Source of the DNA: Pseudomonas sp. GM84
GTDB lineage: Bacteria; Pseudomonadota; Gammaproteobacteria; Pseudomonadales; Pseudomonadaceae
Assembly (NCBI RefSeq): GCF_000282535.1
Contig: NZ_AKJC01000086.1
Location: 1 to 59,864 of the forward strand
DNA: 59,864 nucleotides
Direction of reading: 5' to 3'
Part shown: in pieces, positions 24,737 through 32,038 of the stretch
How the letters are laid out: every line of letters starts with the position of its first letter
Position numbering within the stretch: the first letter of the stretch is position 1
The notes under the pieces: generated by a model
The model's database searches: none
What the model was told of the DNA's origin: nothing
What the model saw: only the letters and a program-made list of their open reading frames with translations
Position numbers and translations under genes: made by a program

Positions 24737-24969
24737 CACGGGTTTCCCTATTTTTTTTGGGGTTTTGGTGAGTTTCCTTGATGCTTTTCCGTGATGTCAA
24801 TATGAAATCGACTGATGGCCTTTTACTCGTAATCAAAGCGACAGACGACACGTCTCGGACCATGTACGGTTGTAGGGCTAGAGGCAAAGTGCTTCCTGCT
24901 CTGATTCTTTTCCTACAATAAATGAGGCCTTAGCTCAAGGCTCAAAAACTTGCACAACCAGAGCCAGAG

Positions 24970-25070
24970 GGATAAATTGCCCAGGTCGTCGAAGCATCGG
25001 CGACGCGACCTTGGCCGGTCGGAATCGAAAGGCGCAGCAGCGCCAAGTCTTCATCGCAGGCGCTTTTTTT
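24970..25070 (+). ncRNA. candidate structured RNA with terminator
   Basis: GGTCGTCG at about 24,983 can pair with CGACGCGACC at about 25,001. A GGCGC-AGCA-GCGCC hairpin (25,031-25,044) follows, and the second half can instead pair with GGCGC at 25,059-25,063 just before seven T residues. The last element is a Rho-independent terminator. The RNA could be a small RNA or an attenuator for the genes downstream. No known family was recognised. Confidence 0.5.
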
Positions 25071-25098
25071 GTGCCCGCGATGTTGCGTTATGGCGGTG

Positions 25099-25198
25099 GT
25101 GCGCGGGACACCTTCGGGTGTGCCGGGCTCCTTTCGTCCCGGTCGGCCAACCCGCGTACTGCTGCCACCCCAACTTGCTTGGCCGCGAGCGGTGGCAG
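25099..25198 (+). promoter_or_regulatory. highly structured 5' leader
   Basis: Stem P1 pairs GTGCGCGGG (25,099-25,107) with CCCGCGTAC (25,151-25,159), enclosing an ACACC-TTCG-GGTGT hairpin (25,108-25,121) and a CCGGG/CCCGG hairpin (25,123-25,142). A second domain pairs CTGCCACC (25,162-25,169) with GGTGGCAG (25,191-25,198) around a CCAA/TTGG hairpin. A ribosome-binding site AAGGA follows at 25,210. It looks like a cis-regulatory leader. Confidence 0.6.
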
Positions 25199-25222
25199 TT
25201 CCACAACGAAAGGAACTCATGC

Positions 25223-25360
25223 ATGACCATCAGAAATCCGTTCAAGATCCTCGCATTCGTTCTCCGCCGCCGCACCCCTCCGGCGCCTCCCAAACCCCAC
25301 CGTTTCTACCCCATCTGCAACCAGTCGCACCCAACCCCCAAGCAGGTGCCCCATGACTGA
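25223..25360 (+). CDS. small basic protein
   Basis: A 45-residue, Arg- and Pro-rich peptide beginning MTIRNPFKILAFVLRRR and then PPAPPKPHRF. AAGGA lies eight bases before ATG 25,223; an ATG four bases earlier is in another frame. The end overlaps the next gene by eight bases (ATGACTGA), which supports both being translated from one mRNA. No domain is recognised. It resembles small genes of unknown function that I recall in P. putida, but I cannot name a family. Confidence 0.55.
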   Translation: MTIRNPFKILAFVLRRRTPPAPPKPHRFYPICNQSHPTPKQVPHD

Positions 25361-25583
25361 CCACGAACGCTTATCCACCCTCCAAAGCTACGCCTGGACA
25401 CTCGAACTGCTCGGTGAAGCCCTGGTCCAGCACGATGAAGTGCTCGAGTGCGAACACAACCCGCACCTGAGCTTCCGCAACACCGCCGGCATCCACCAGG
25501 CGATTAGGATCATCAGCCGACTGGCCAGCGAGCAGTGTGGAAAAGTGAGCTTGTTGCAGGACGAAGAGGGGGAGGGAGAGTAG
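25353..25583 (+). CDS. small acidic hypothetical protein
   Basis: A 76-residue protein starting MTDHERLSTLQSYAWTLELL and predicted to be helical, with a Glu-rich C-terminus. It overlaps the basic peptide gene upstream, so the two are probably produced together; one is strongly basic and the other acidic. It converges with the LysR gene on the opposite strand. It resembles a Pseudomonas-restricted small protein type; function unknown. Confidence 0.65.
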   Translation: MTDHERLSTLQSYAWTLELLGEALVQHDEVLECEHNPHLSFRNTAGIHQAIRIISRLASEQCGKVSLLQDEEGEGE

Positions 25584-25627
25584 GGCCGATTGGGTAACCG
25601 GCAACCGGCGCAATGCGGATGCGGGCC

Positions 25628-26548
25628 TTACACAGCCCCTTCGTTTTGCGCCCTTTCCAGGTTGTTCACCAGCAACCACCACAGATGCTCAGCGGCGGGA
25701 TGCAGCCGGCGATCCGAGCTTCGCAAGATGTGGCACTGCGAGCCCCTCGCGATCGGGTGATCCAGTGGTATCGCCGAAAGCGAATTCCCGCCCTGTTGCC
25801 CAAGCGCTTGAGCGGTCATGAAACCCACCCCCAGCCCTGCTTGGCATAAAGCGATCGCGACCGACTGCTGGTTACAGCGATAGGCAGGGGTAAACACCAC
25901 GTTCTCCGACTCGAACATCTTGTTGATGTAGCGCTGTATGCCGTAGCTGTTGGTCAGCGCGATAAGCCTGTGCTGCGCCAGCGCTTTGATGGGAATGCTG
26001 GTGAAGTCGTTCAAGGGATGGTCGTTGGGAACGATGGCGCAGATGGGGCCTCGGGTGAAACTGCGACGTTGCAGCGAAACGTTTTCGATAGGCCCGAAAG
26101 ACAAGGCCATATCGACTTCCCCGCGCACCAGCATCATCAGCGTCGCACTCATGTCGCCTGAACTGATGTCGACGAAAACATCCGGGTAGACCTTGGAAAA
26201 CTCACGCAACTCGTTGGCCACAAAGTTTGCAACCATGCCTGGCCCAATCCGCAGGTTCACCGTCCCGCCCTTCATGTAGCGAAGGTCATTCAAGTGCCTG
26301 CTCAGCAGTTCGCGGCGTTCCTGGGTTTCCGCATAGTGATCCGAAAGCAGCTTGCCGGCCTCGGTCAACACCACGTTTCGTCCACGGCGCTCAAGCAGCG
26401 GTAGATGCAAGCTGCGTTCGAGCAGCGCCACCTGGCGGCTGATCACGGAAGGATTGACGTTCAGGACATCGGCTGCCTTGCGGATACCTCCGTGAAGCCC
26501 GACTTCGTGGAGATAGCCCAGACGCTTTTCCTGCAGTTCATTGTCCAT
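25628..26548 (-). CDS. LysR-family transcriptional regulator
   Basis: A 306-residue regulator. The N-terminal winged helix-turn-helix (LHEVGLHGGIRKAADVLNVN, then PSVISRQVALLERSLHLPLL) is followed by the LysR effector-binding domain with NLRIGPGMVANFVANEL and ALCQAGLGVGF. It is divergently transcribed from the M20 peptidase gene with 126 bp between the starts, the standard layout for a LysR that controls the adjacent operon. The inducer is unknown; a peptide or acyl-amino acid would fit the neighbours. Confidence 0.92.
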   Translation of the reverse strand: MDNELQEKRLGYLHEVGLHGGIRKAADVLNVNPSVISRQVALLERSLHLPLLERRGRNVVLTEAGKLLSDHYAETQERRELLSRHLNDLRYMKGGTVNLRIGPGMVANFVANELREFSKVYPDVFVDISSGDMSATLMMLVRGEVDMALSFGPIENVSLQRRSFTRGPICAIVPNDHPLNDFTSIPIKALAQHRLIALTNSYGIQRYINKMFESENVVFTPAYRCNQQSVAIALCQAGLGVGFMTAQALGQQGGNSLSAIPLDHPIARGSQCHILRSSDRRLHPAAEHLWWLLVNNLERAQNEGAV

Positions 26549-26674
26549 TTTCGTGACCTACGGCGGCAGCTAACTGTTGACCTGAGGGCAACAATCTAGT
26601 GGTGTGCCTCGTATTTTTCAAGCCAGGATGCCCTCCCATACTGGGGCTTCATCAAGCGCATCACAGGCCAAGAC

Positions 26675-27799
26675 ATGAGTAGCGTGCAAGCGTACCTTCA
26701 GGAGCATTCCGACAGCCTTTTCGCCGATTTGAGGCTGCTGGTCAGTGCGGAATCACCTTCTACAGATAAACGTGCGGTCGATGCCTGCGGGGAGGTGCTT
26801 CGGGAAATCATGGCGCAGCGTCTTGGCGCTAGCGTCGAAGTCGTTCCTCGTGAAGCGTACGGTAACCATCTCGTTTTCACGGTCGGTAAAGGCTCGAAGC
26901 GCACGGCTATCCTCGGGCACTTCGACACAGTCTGGGATATCGGGCGCCTGCCCATGAAAATCGAGGACGGCAAGTTTTACGGCCCGGGTGTATTGGACAT
27001 GAAGGCCGGACTTGTTCAGGCCATTTGGGCGACCAAGGCCCTCATTGATCTTGGATTGCTCAATGACCGGGAGATCCGTTTCTTGTGCTCCAGCGATGAA
27101 GAACTCGGTAGCCCGAGTTCTCGCGAGTGGATCGAAAGCGAAGCGGTGCAGTGTGAGCAGGTGCTTGTCGTCGAACCGGCTACCTCGCATACCAACGCGC
27201 TCAAGATCGAGCGCAAAGGAACCGGGCGTTTCGACATCAAGATCAAGGGCCGTGCGGCCCACGCCGGCAACAACCCGGAGGACGGGGTCAGTGCCGTGCA
27301 CGAGATGGCCGAGCAGATCCTGTTCCTGCATGGCCTGAACGCTCCAGAGTTGGGGACCACCCTGAACGTGGGGATCGCCAAGGGTGGTCAGCGAACCAAC
27401 GTCGTTGCCGACAGTGCCGAATTGAGTGTCGATTTGCGCGTCAGCAGTGTGTCGGAGGCAAGGCGTATCGAAGGGTTGGTCAATGCAATGAAGCCCTGCC
27501 TGGCGGGGGCGCAGGTTTCTGTAACGGGTGGCCTGGTGCGCCCGCCGCTTGAATATACGCCTGCAAACCAAGCGCTATTCGCGGTTGCCCAGGAAGCAGC
27601 AACCGCGCTGGGTATTCAGATCGAAGGTGCCTCGGTGGGCGGGGGAAGTGATGGAAACTTCACGTCCGCAGTCGGCGTGCCCACGTTGGATGGGCTTGGC
27701 GCTACGGGTGTCGGGCCACATGCCATTCATGAACACATCATTATCTCGGACTTGCCAGTACGCGCTGCACTTCTGGCCGAGCTCATTCAGAGACTTTGA
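26675..27799 (+). CDS. M20-family metallopeptidase (carboxypeptidase G2-like)
   Basis: A 374-residue zinc hydrolase without a signal peptide, so cytoplasmic. Zinc and catalytic residues are recognisable: H82 and D84 (GHFDTVWD), D108 (GPGVLDMKAG), E142/E143 (SSDEELGS), E168 (VVEPAT) and the late His in HAIHEHI. The layout is closest to the glutamate carboxypeptidase branch, which releases glutamate from folate-like or acyl-glutamate substrates; the true substrate is unproven. The next gene, a transporter, starts shortly after the stop, so the pair forms an operon. Confidence 0.88.
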   Translation: MSSVQAYLQEHSDSLFADLRLLVSAESPSTDKRAVDACGEVLREIMAQRLGASVEVVPREAYGNHLVFTVGKGSKRTAILGHFDTVWDIGRLPMKIEDGKFYGPGVLDMKAGLVQAIWATKALIDLGLLNDREIRFLCSSDEELGSPSSREWIESEAVQCEQVLVVEPATSHTNALKIERKGTGRFDIKIKGRAAHAGNNPEDGVSAVHEMAEQILFLHGLNAPELGTTLNVGIAKGGQRTNVVADSAELSVDLRVSSVSEARRIEGLVNAMKPCLAGAQVSVTGGLVRPPLEYTPANQALFAVAQEAATALGIQIEGASVGGGSDGNFTSAVGVPTLDGLGATGVGPHAIHEHIIISDLPVRAALLAELIQRL

Positions 27800-27822
27800 A
27801 TCTACCGAGAACATTTAGAGTA

Positions 27823-29235
27823 ATGGCTATGATAAATACAAAATCGGCCCTTGAGGCGGCGAGCGACGCCTCGAAAAGCGCAAAGCAAGAAACCAAGAGC
27901 CCCTATGTTTTTCTGTTCGTCGTCCTGGTCTTCGCCGCTATTGCGACCTGGATAATTCCGGCTGGGTCTTTTGACCGTGAAATGCGCGATGGCATTTCAT
28001 TCGTGATTTCGGGAAGCCTTCATCCGGTCGCCCAGAACGGCGCTCTGCCCCTGGAAGTTTTTACAGCGATAGCCACAGGCTTGCAGAAGTCGGCACCGAT
28101 CATTTTCCTGATCCTGTTCACGGGCGGTGCGTTGGCAGTACTGGAGCGCACCGGGGCCATTCATCAAGCGTTGAATGGCATCGCCAACAGCACCCGGCTC
28201 AATGACTTCTTGATCGTTGCCATGTTCGGTCTGATTTTTGGGGCACTCGGCACGACGGGCGTTGTGGTCAATGCGGTGGTCGCATTCGTTCCGATTGGCC
28301 TGCTGGTGGCCAAGTCCCTGGGTTTGAACCCTATCTTCGGGGTGTCGCTGGTCTACCTGACGTGTGCCTCGGGTTTCAACGTGGCGCTTACCAACCCGGT
28401 CACCACCGGGCTTACCCAGCGACTTGCACACCTTCCGCTGTTTTCCGGCTTTGGGCTGCGCGGGATCACGTCGGCGCTGTTCATTCTCGCGTGCATTGTT
28501 TTCCTGACGCTGTATGTGCGTGCTTGCCGCAAGAACGGAGAACGGCGGCCTGAAGTTTCCGAGGTAACCGGGCAGGGGGAAAAGGCGACAGCCCGTCACT
28601 GGGTGATTCTGGCCTTCGCCTCGCTTTGCCTGGGGGCTTTCATCTACGGTGCCATGACCCTGAAATGGGGTGAAGTCGAAATGACGGCGATGTTTGTCTT
28701 CATGGCGATGGTGGCGGGGATGATTGGCAGGCTTTCGGCGTCCGACATTGCCAACAGTTTTCTGGGTGGATGCTCTCGGATCGTATCAGGGGCGCTGATC
28801 GTCGGCATGGCACGTGCCATCTCGATCGTCCTTGAAAACGGCCACATCCTTGACCCCATTGTCGGCTTCCTGGCTGATGTATTAGCCCCGCTGCATCCTG
28901 CGATGGCAGCGCTCGGCATGTATGTCAGTGCGGCGCTGATGCACTTTGCGATTTCTTCCGGGTCGGGCGAGTCGGCGTTGCTTATTCCTATCTATGTGCC
29001 TATCGGCGACATGATCGGGTTGACGCGGCAAGTGGTGGTACATGCGGTGTTGTTTGGTGAGGGGATCGTCAACTGTATCAATCCAACATCCGGCGTGCTG
29101 ATGGGCGTGTTGGCTGTGGCAGGCATTCCGTTTGGCAAGTGGGTGAAGTTTGTAGCGCCGTTGATTGCTGTGTGGATGGTGATTTGCGTGGTCGTTTTGA
29201 TTGTTGGTGTGGAAATAAAGTGGGGGCCGTTCTAA
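27823..29235 (+). CDS. YfcC-family transporter
   Basis: About 470 residues with 11-12 membrane segments (for example SPYVFLFVVLVFAAIATWII, IFLILFTGGALAVLERTGAI, FGLIFGALGTTGVVVNAVVA). The sequence FNVALTNPVTTGLTQRLAHL and FAISSGSGESALLIPIY near residue 390 are typical of the DcuC/YfcC-like ion-transporter clan. The start is ATG 27,823 or 27,829; the reading frame opens upstream with a TTG that overlaps the peptidase stop. Coupling to an M20 peptidase suggests uptake of the peptidase substrate or export of a product. Confidence 0.85.
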   Translation: MAMINTKSALEAASDASKSAKQETKSPYVFLFVVLVFAAIATWIIPAGSFDREMRDGISFVISGSLHPVAQNGALPLEVFTAIATGLQKSAPIIFLILFTGGALAVLERTGAIHQALNGIANSTRLNDFLIVAMFGLIFGALGTTGVVVNAVVAFVPIGLLVAKSLGLNPIFGVSLVYLTCASGFNVALTNPVTTGLTQRLAHLPLFSGFGLRGITSALFILACIVFLTLYVRACRKNGERRPEVSEVTGQGEKATARHWVILAFASLCLGAFIYGAMTLKWGEVEMTAMFVFMAMVAGMIGRLSASDIANSFLGGCSRIVSGALIVGMARAISIVLENGHILDPIVGFLADVLAPLHPAMAALGMYVSAALMHFAISSGSGESALLIPIYVPIGDMIGLTRQVVVHAVLFGEGIVNCINPTSGVLMGVLAVAGIPFGKWVKFVAPLIAVWMVICVVVLIVGVEIKWGPF

Positions 29236-29267
29236 CAGGCATTCACGTCTGTAGAGGCTGTAGAGGA

Positions 29268-29406
29268 ACCTGTGGGAGCCGGCTTGCCCCGCGAAACAGG
29301 CAGCGCGGAGCATGGCACCGGCTTCGCCGGTGTTCGCGGGACAAGCCCGCTCCCACAGGATTTGCGCCAGCTTTTAGAAATTGAGCAAGACAGTTGCTCC
29401 CACAGG
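29268..29406. repeat. composite REP element
   Basis: GTGGGAGCCGGCTTGCCCCGCG at the left, a central inverted unit TTCGCGGGACAAGCCCGC and, at the right, the inverse of the GAGCAACTGTCTTGCTC unit also seen at 64-90 and 47,705-47,735. It lies in the convergent region between the transporter genes. Confidence 0.8.
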
Positions 29407-29438
29407 TAACCATAGCTTTCAAAATTTGGGGTGTAGCA

Positions 29439-30395
29439 TCAGTCGCGTAGCAGGGCTGGGATGGCTCTTACGTAAACCAGCTCACTCACCAACTCCACCA
29501 ACGTCTGGGTAATCACTGCCGCCGCCGCCAACCCGCGCAATTCCTCCGGCAGCGCCAACGCCAACGGCAACACCACCAGTGAATTGCGCGTCGAGGCGCT
29601 GAAGGTCACCGAGCGCGCCTCGGCCACCGGCAACCGCAGCACCCGCGCGGCGACGAAGCCAAGCACTGGTGCCAGCAGCATGAAGCCGATGTACACCGGA
29701 ATCACCGGCAGCAACCGGTCGAAATCGCGCCACACCACGGCAATCTGCGAGCCGATCACCGCCACCAGCACCAATGCCATCGCCGGCACCGGCATCCACG
29801 CCCAGCCGTCGTTCCAGGCCGATACCGCACGCGAACGACGAGCCCCGGCGCTGGTGAGCACGGCAAGGACCATCGGCAACACGATCAGCAACGCAAACGC
29901 TTCCACGAATGGCGCGATGGCAATCGTCACCTCGCTGCCATCACCCAGCATCACCGCCAGGTACACCGGTAACAGCACCAGTTGCACCAACAGCAGTACG
30001 GGCGTTGCGGCGAGGGTCAGGCGCGAGTCGCCTTTGCCGATGTGGGTGAACACCACCACGTAGTCGATACACGGCGTCAGCAACACCAGCAGGGCGCCGA
30101 TGAGGATCGCGGGGTGTTCGACCAGGCCACGGGTGATGGCCCATACCAGCAATGGCACCAGGATGAAGTTGGCGAGCAGCAGGGCGGTCATGAAGCGGCG
30201 GTTGCCCAGGCCTTGGCGCAGGTCGAGGAAAGGGATCTGCAGGAACATCGCGTACATCAGCACGGCAATGGCGGGGGTGACCAAAGCTTCGAGGTGATGC
30301 GCGGCGCCGGGGGCCAGCAGGCCGAAGGCGACGGCGGCGATCACCACGGCGAAGTAGATCGGGATCTGCTGGGTTTCGAGTTGCTCTCTGGTCAA
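29439..30395 (-). CDS. ArsB/ACR3-like (bile acid:sodium symporter superfamily) transporter
   Basis: A protein of about 318 residues with about ten membrane segments (for example YFAVVIAAVAFGLLAP, VTPAIAVLMYAMFLQIPFLD, ALLVLLTPCIDYVVVFTH). The conserved TPCIDYVV motif with its cysteine is characteristic of arsenite permeases of the ACR3 group. No arsR, arsC or arsH lies nearby, so arsenite export is not supported by context. The longest frame begins at a TTG inside the glyA terminator; I chose the TTG at 30,395 (LTREQLETQQIPI). The start is uncertain. Confidence 0.8.
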   Translation of the reverse strand: MTREQLETQQIPIYFAVVIAAVAFGLLAPGAAHHLEALVTPAIAVLMYAMFLQIPFLDLRQGLGNRRFMTALLLANFILVPLLVWAITRGLVEHPAILIGALLVLLTPCIDYVVVFTHIGKGDSRLTLAATPVLLLVQLVLLPVYLAVMLGDGSEVTIAIAPFVEAFALLIVLPMVLAVLTSAGARRSRAVSAWNDGWAWMPVPAMALVLVAVIGSQIAVVWRDFDRLLPVIPVYIGFMLLAPVLGFVAARVLRLPVAEARSVTFSASTRNSLVVLPLALALPEELRGLAAAAVITQTLVELVSELVYVRAIPALLRD

Positions 30396-30460
30396 AGCGG
30401 GGCCTGTACGCGGTGGACTGAAGCGGCACAGGGTAATACGCGAGGGCGGGCTGTAGAACA

Positions 30461-30490
30461 AAAAAGCCCGGCACTAAGGCCGGGCTTTTT
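30461..30490 (-). terminator. glyA terminator
   Basis: AAAAAGCCCGGC and GCCGGGCTTTTT flank the loop ACTAAG. Read on the minus strand it follows the glyA stop by 20 bp and ends in a T-run. Confidence 0.9.
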
Positions 30491-30509
30491 CACATCAGGC
30501 GTTTGCCGA

Positions 30510-31763
30510 TCAGTTGCCGTAAACCGGCAGCTTCTTGCAGATGGCCTTGACCTTCTCACGCACGGCGTCGATCACCGCTTCGTTGTTCAGGTCGGCGAGG
30601 ATGTCGCAGATCCAGCCAGCCAGTTCCTGGCACTCGGCTTCCTTGAAGCCACGGGTGGTGACGGCTGGGGTGCCGAAACGCAGGCCCGAGGTCACGAACG
30701 GCGAACGTGGGTCGTTCGGCACCGAGTTCTTGTTGACGGTGATGAAGGCTTTGCCCAGCGCGGCGTCGGCGTCCTTACCGGAGATTTCCTGCTTGATCAG
30801 CGACAGCAGGAACAGGTGGTTCTGGGTGCCGCCGGAAACGACGTCGAAACCACGCTCGATGAACACGCTGGCCATGGCCTGGGCGTTCTTCACCACTTGC
30901 TGCTGGTAGGCCTTGAACTCAGGCTGCAGGGCTTCTTTGAAGCAGATGGCCTTGGCGGCGATCACGTGCTCCAGCGGGCCGCCCTGGGCGCCTGGGAAGA
31001 CGGCGGAGTTCAGCTTCTTCTCGATGTCGGCGTTGGCACGGGCCAGGATCAGGCCGCCACGTGGACCGCGCAGGGTCTTGTGGGTGGTGGTGGTGACCAC
31101 GTCGGCGAACGGCACCGGGTTCGGGTACACGCCTGCGGCAACCAGGCCAGCGACGTGGGCCATGTCGACGAACAGGTAGGCACCGACCTTGTCGGCGATG
31201 GCGCGGAAGCGTGGGAAGTCCAGCACTTGCGAGTAGGCCGAGAAGCCGGCAACGATCATCTTCGGCTTGTGCTCGACAGCCAGGCGCTCGACTTCGTCGT
31301 AGTCGATCAGGCCGTTGGCGTCGATGCCGTACTGGATGGCGTTGTACAGCTTGCCCGAGGAGCTGACGGAAGCACCGTGGGTCAGGTGGCCACCGTGGGC
31401 CAGGCTCATGCCCAGGATGGTGTCACCGGCCGACAGCAGGGCCAGGTAGACGGCGGCGTTGGCCTGGGAGCCGGCGTGCGGCTGGACGTTGGCGTAGTCG
31501 GCGCCGAACAGTTCCTTGGCGCGGTCGATGGCCAGTTGCTCGACCACGTCGACGTACTCGCAACCACCGTAGTAACGCTTGCCTGGGTAGCCTTCGGCGT
31601 ACTTGTTGGTCAGCACCGAGCCCTGGGCTTCCATGACGGCTGGGCTGGTGTAGTTTTCCGAAGCGATCAGCTCGATATGCTCTTCCTGGCGCAGAGCTTC
31701 TTGCTGCATGGCTTCGAAGAGCTCGGCGTCGTACTTGGCAATGGTCAAATCACGGCTGAACAT
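30510..31763 (-). CDS. glyA: serine hydroxymethyltransferase
   Basis: A 417-residue PLP enzyme that interconverts serine and glycine while charging tetrahydrofolate with a one-carbon unit. The PLP-lysine segment [14 protein letters not shown] is present around residue 226. The N-terminus [15 protein letters not shown] and the ending are typical. ATG 31,763 is preceded by GAGG with six-base spacing; the TTG four codons earlier is rejected. It is followed by a strong terminator. Pseudomonads often carry more than one glyA, so the numbering of this copy is not assigned. Confidence 0.97.
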   Translation of the reverse strand: MFSRDLTIAKYDAELFEAMQQEALRQEEHIELIASENYTSPAVMEAQGSVLTNKYAEGYPGKRYYGGCEYVDVVEQLAIDRAKELFGADYANVQPHAGSQANAAVYLALLSAGDTILGMSLAHGGHLTHGASVSSSGKLYNAIQYGIDANGLIDYDEVERLAVEHKPKMIVAGFSAYSQVLDFPRFRAIADKVGAYLFVDMAHVAGLVAAGVYPNPVPFADVVTTTTHKTLRGPRGGLILARANADIEKKLNSAVFPGAQGGPLEHVIAAKAICFKEALQPEFKAYQQQVVKNAQAMASVFIERGFDVVSGGTQNHLFLLSLIKQEISGKDADAALGKAFITVNKNSVPNDPRSPFVTSGLRFGTPAVTTRGFKEAECQELAGWICDILADLNNEAVIDAVREKVKAICKKLPVYGN

Positions 31764-31944
31764 AACGGTCCTCAAGGATCGGGCGGGATTGGGGGGGCAT
31801 TCTAACCGATTGATTCGCGCCTGGCATATGAACTGGCATCAAGTCGCGGACCAATGGGCTTCATGTTGCATCCCGCGCCGTTTCTGGGCTGGCGTGGGGG
31901 CGCGAGTTGACTTTGGGGTCCGGTTTTGGGGGCGCTTTGCACCC

Positions 31945-32030
31945 CAATCGCCGGCAAGCCGGCTCCCACAAAGTACAAGGCACCACCTCACCCCCTGTGG
32001 GAGCCGGCTTGCCGGCGATGAGGCCGGTGC
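31945..32030. repeat. inverted pair of REP units
   Basis: AATCGCCGGCAAGCCGGCTC and GAGCCGGCTTGCCGGCGATG flank about 32 bp between glyA and morA. Confidence 0.85.
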
Positions 32031-32038
32031 AGACCCCC

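Noticed and set aside
24950..25360. 136-codon frame across the structured RNA region
   Set aside because: It spans the terminator and the paired leader; only its last 45 codons, with their own ribosome-binding site, are likely to be translated.
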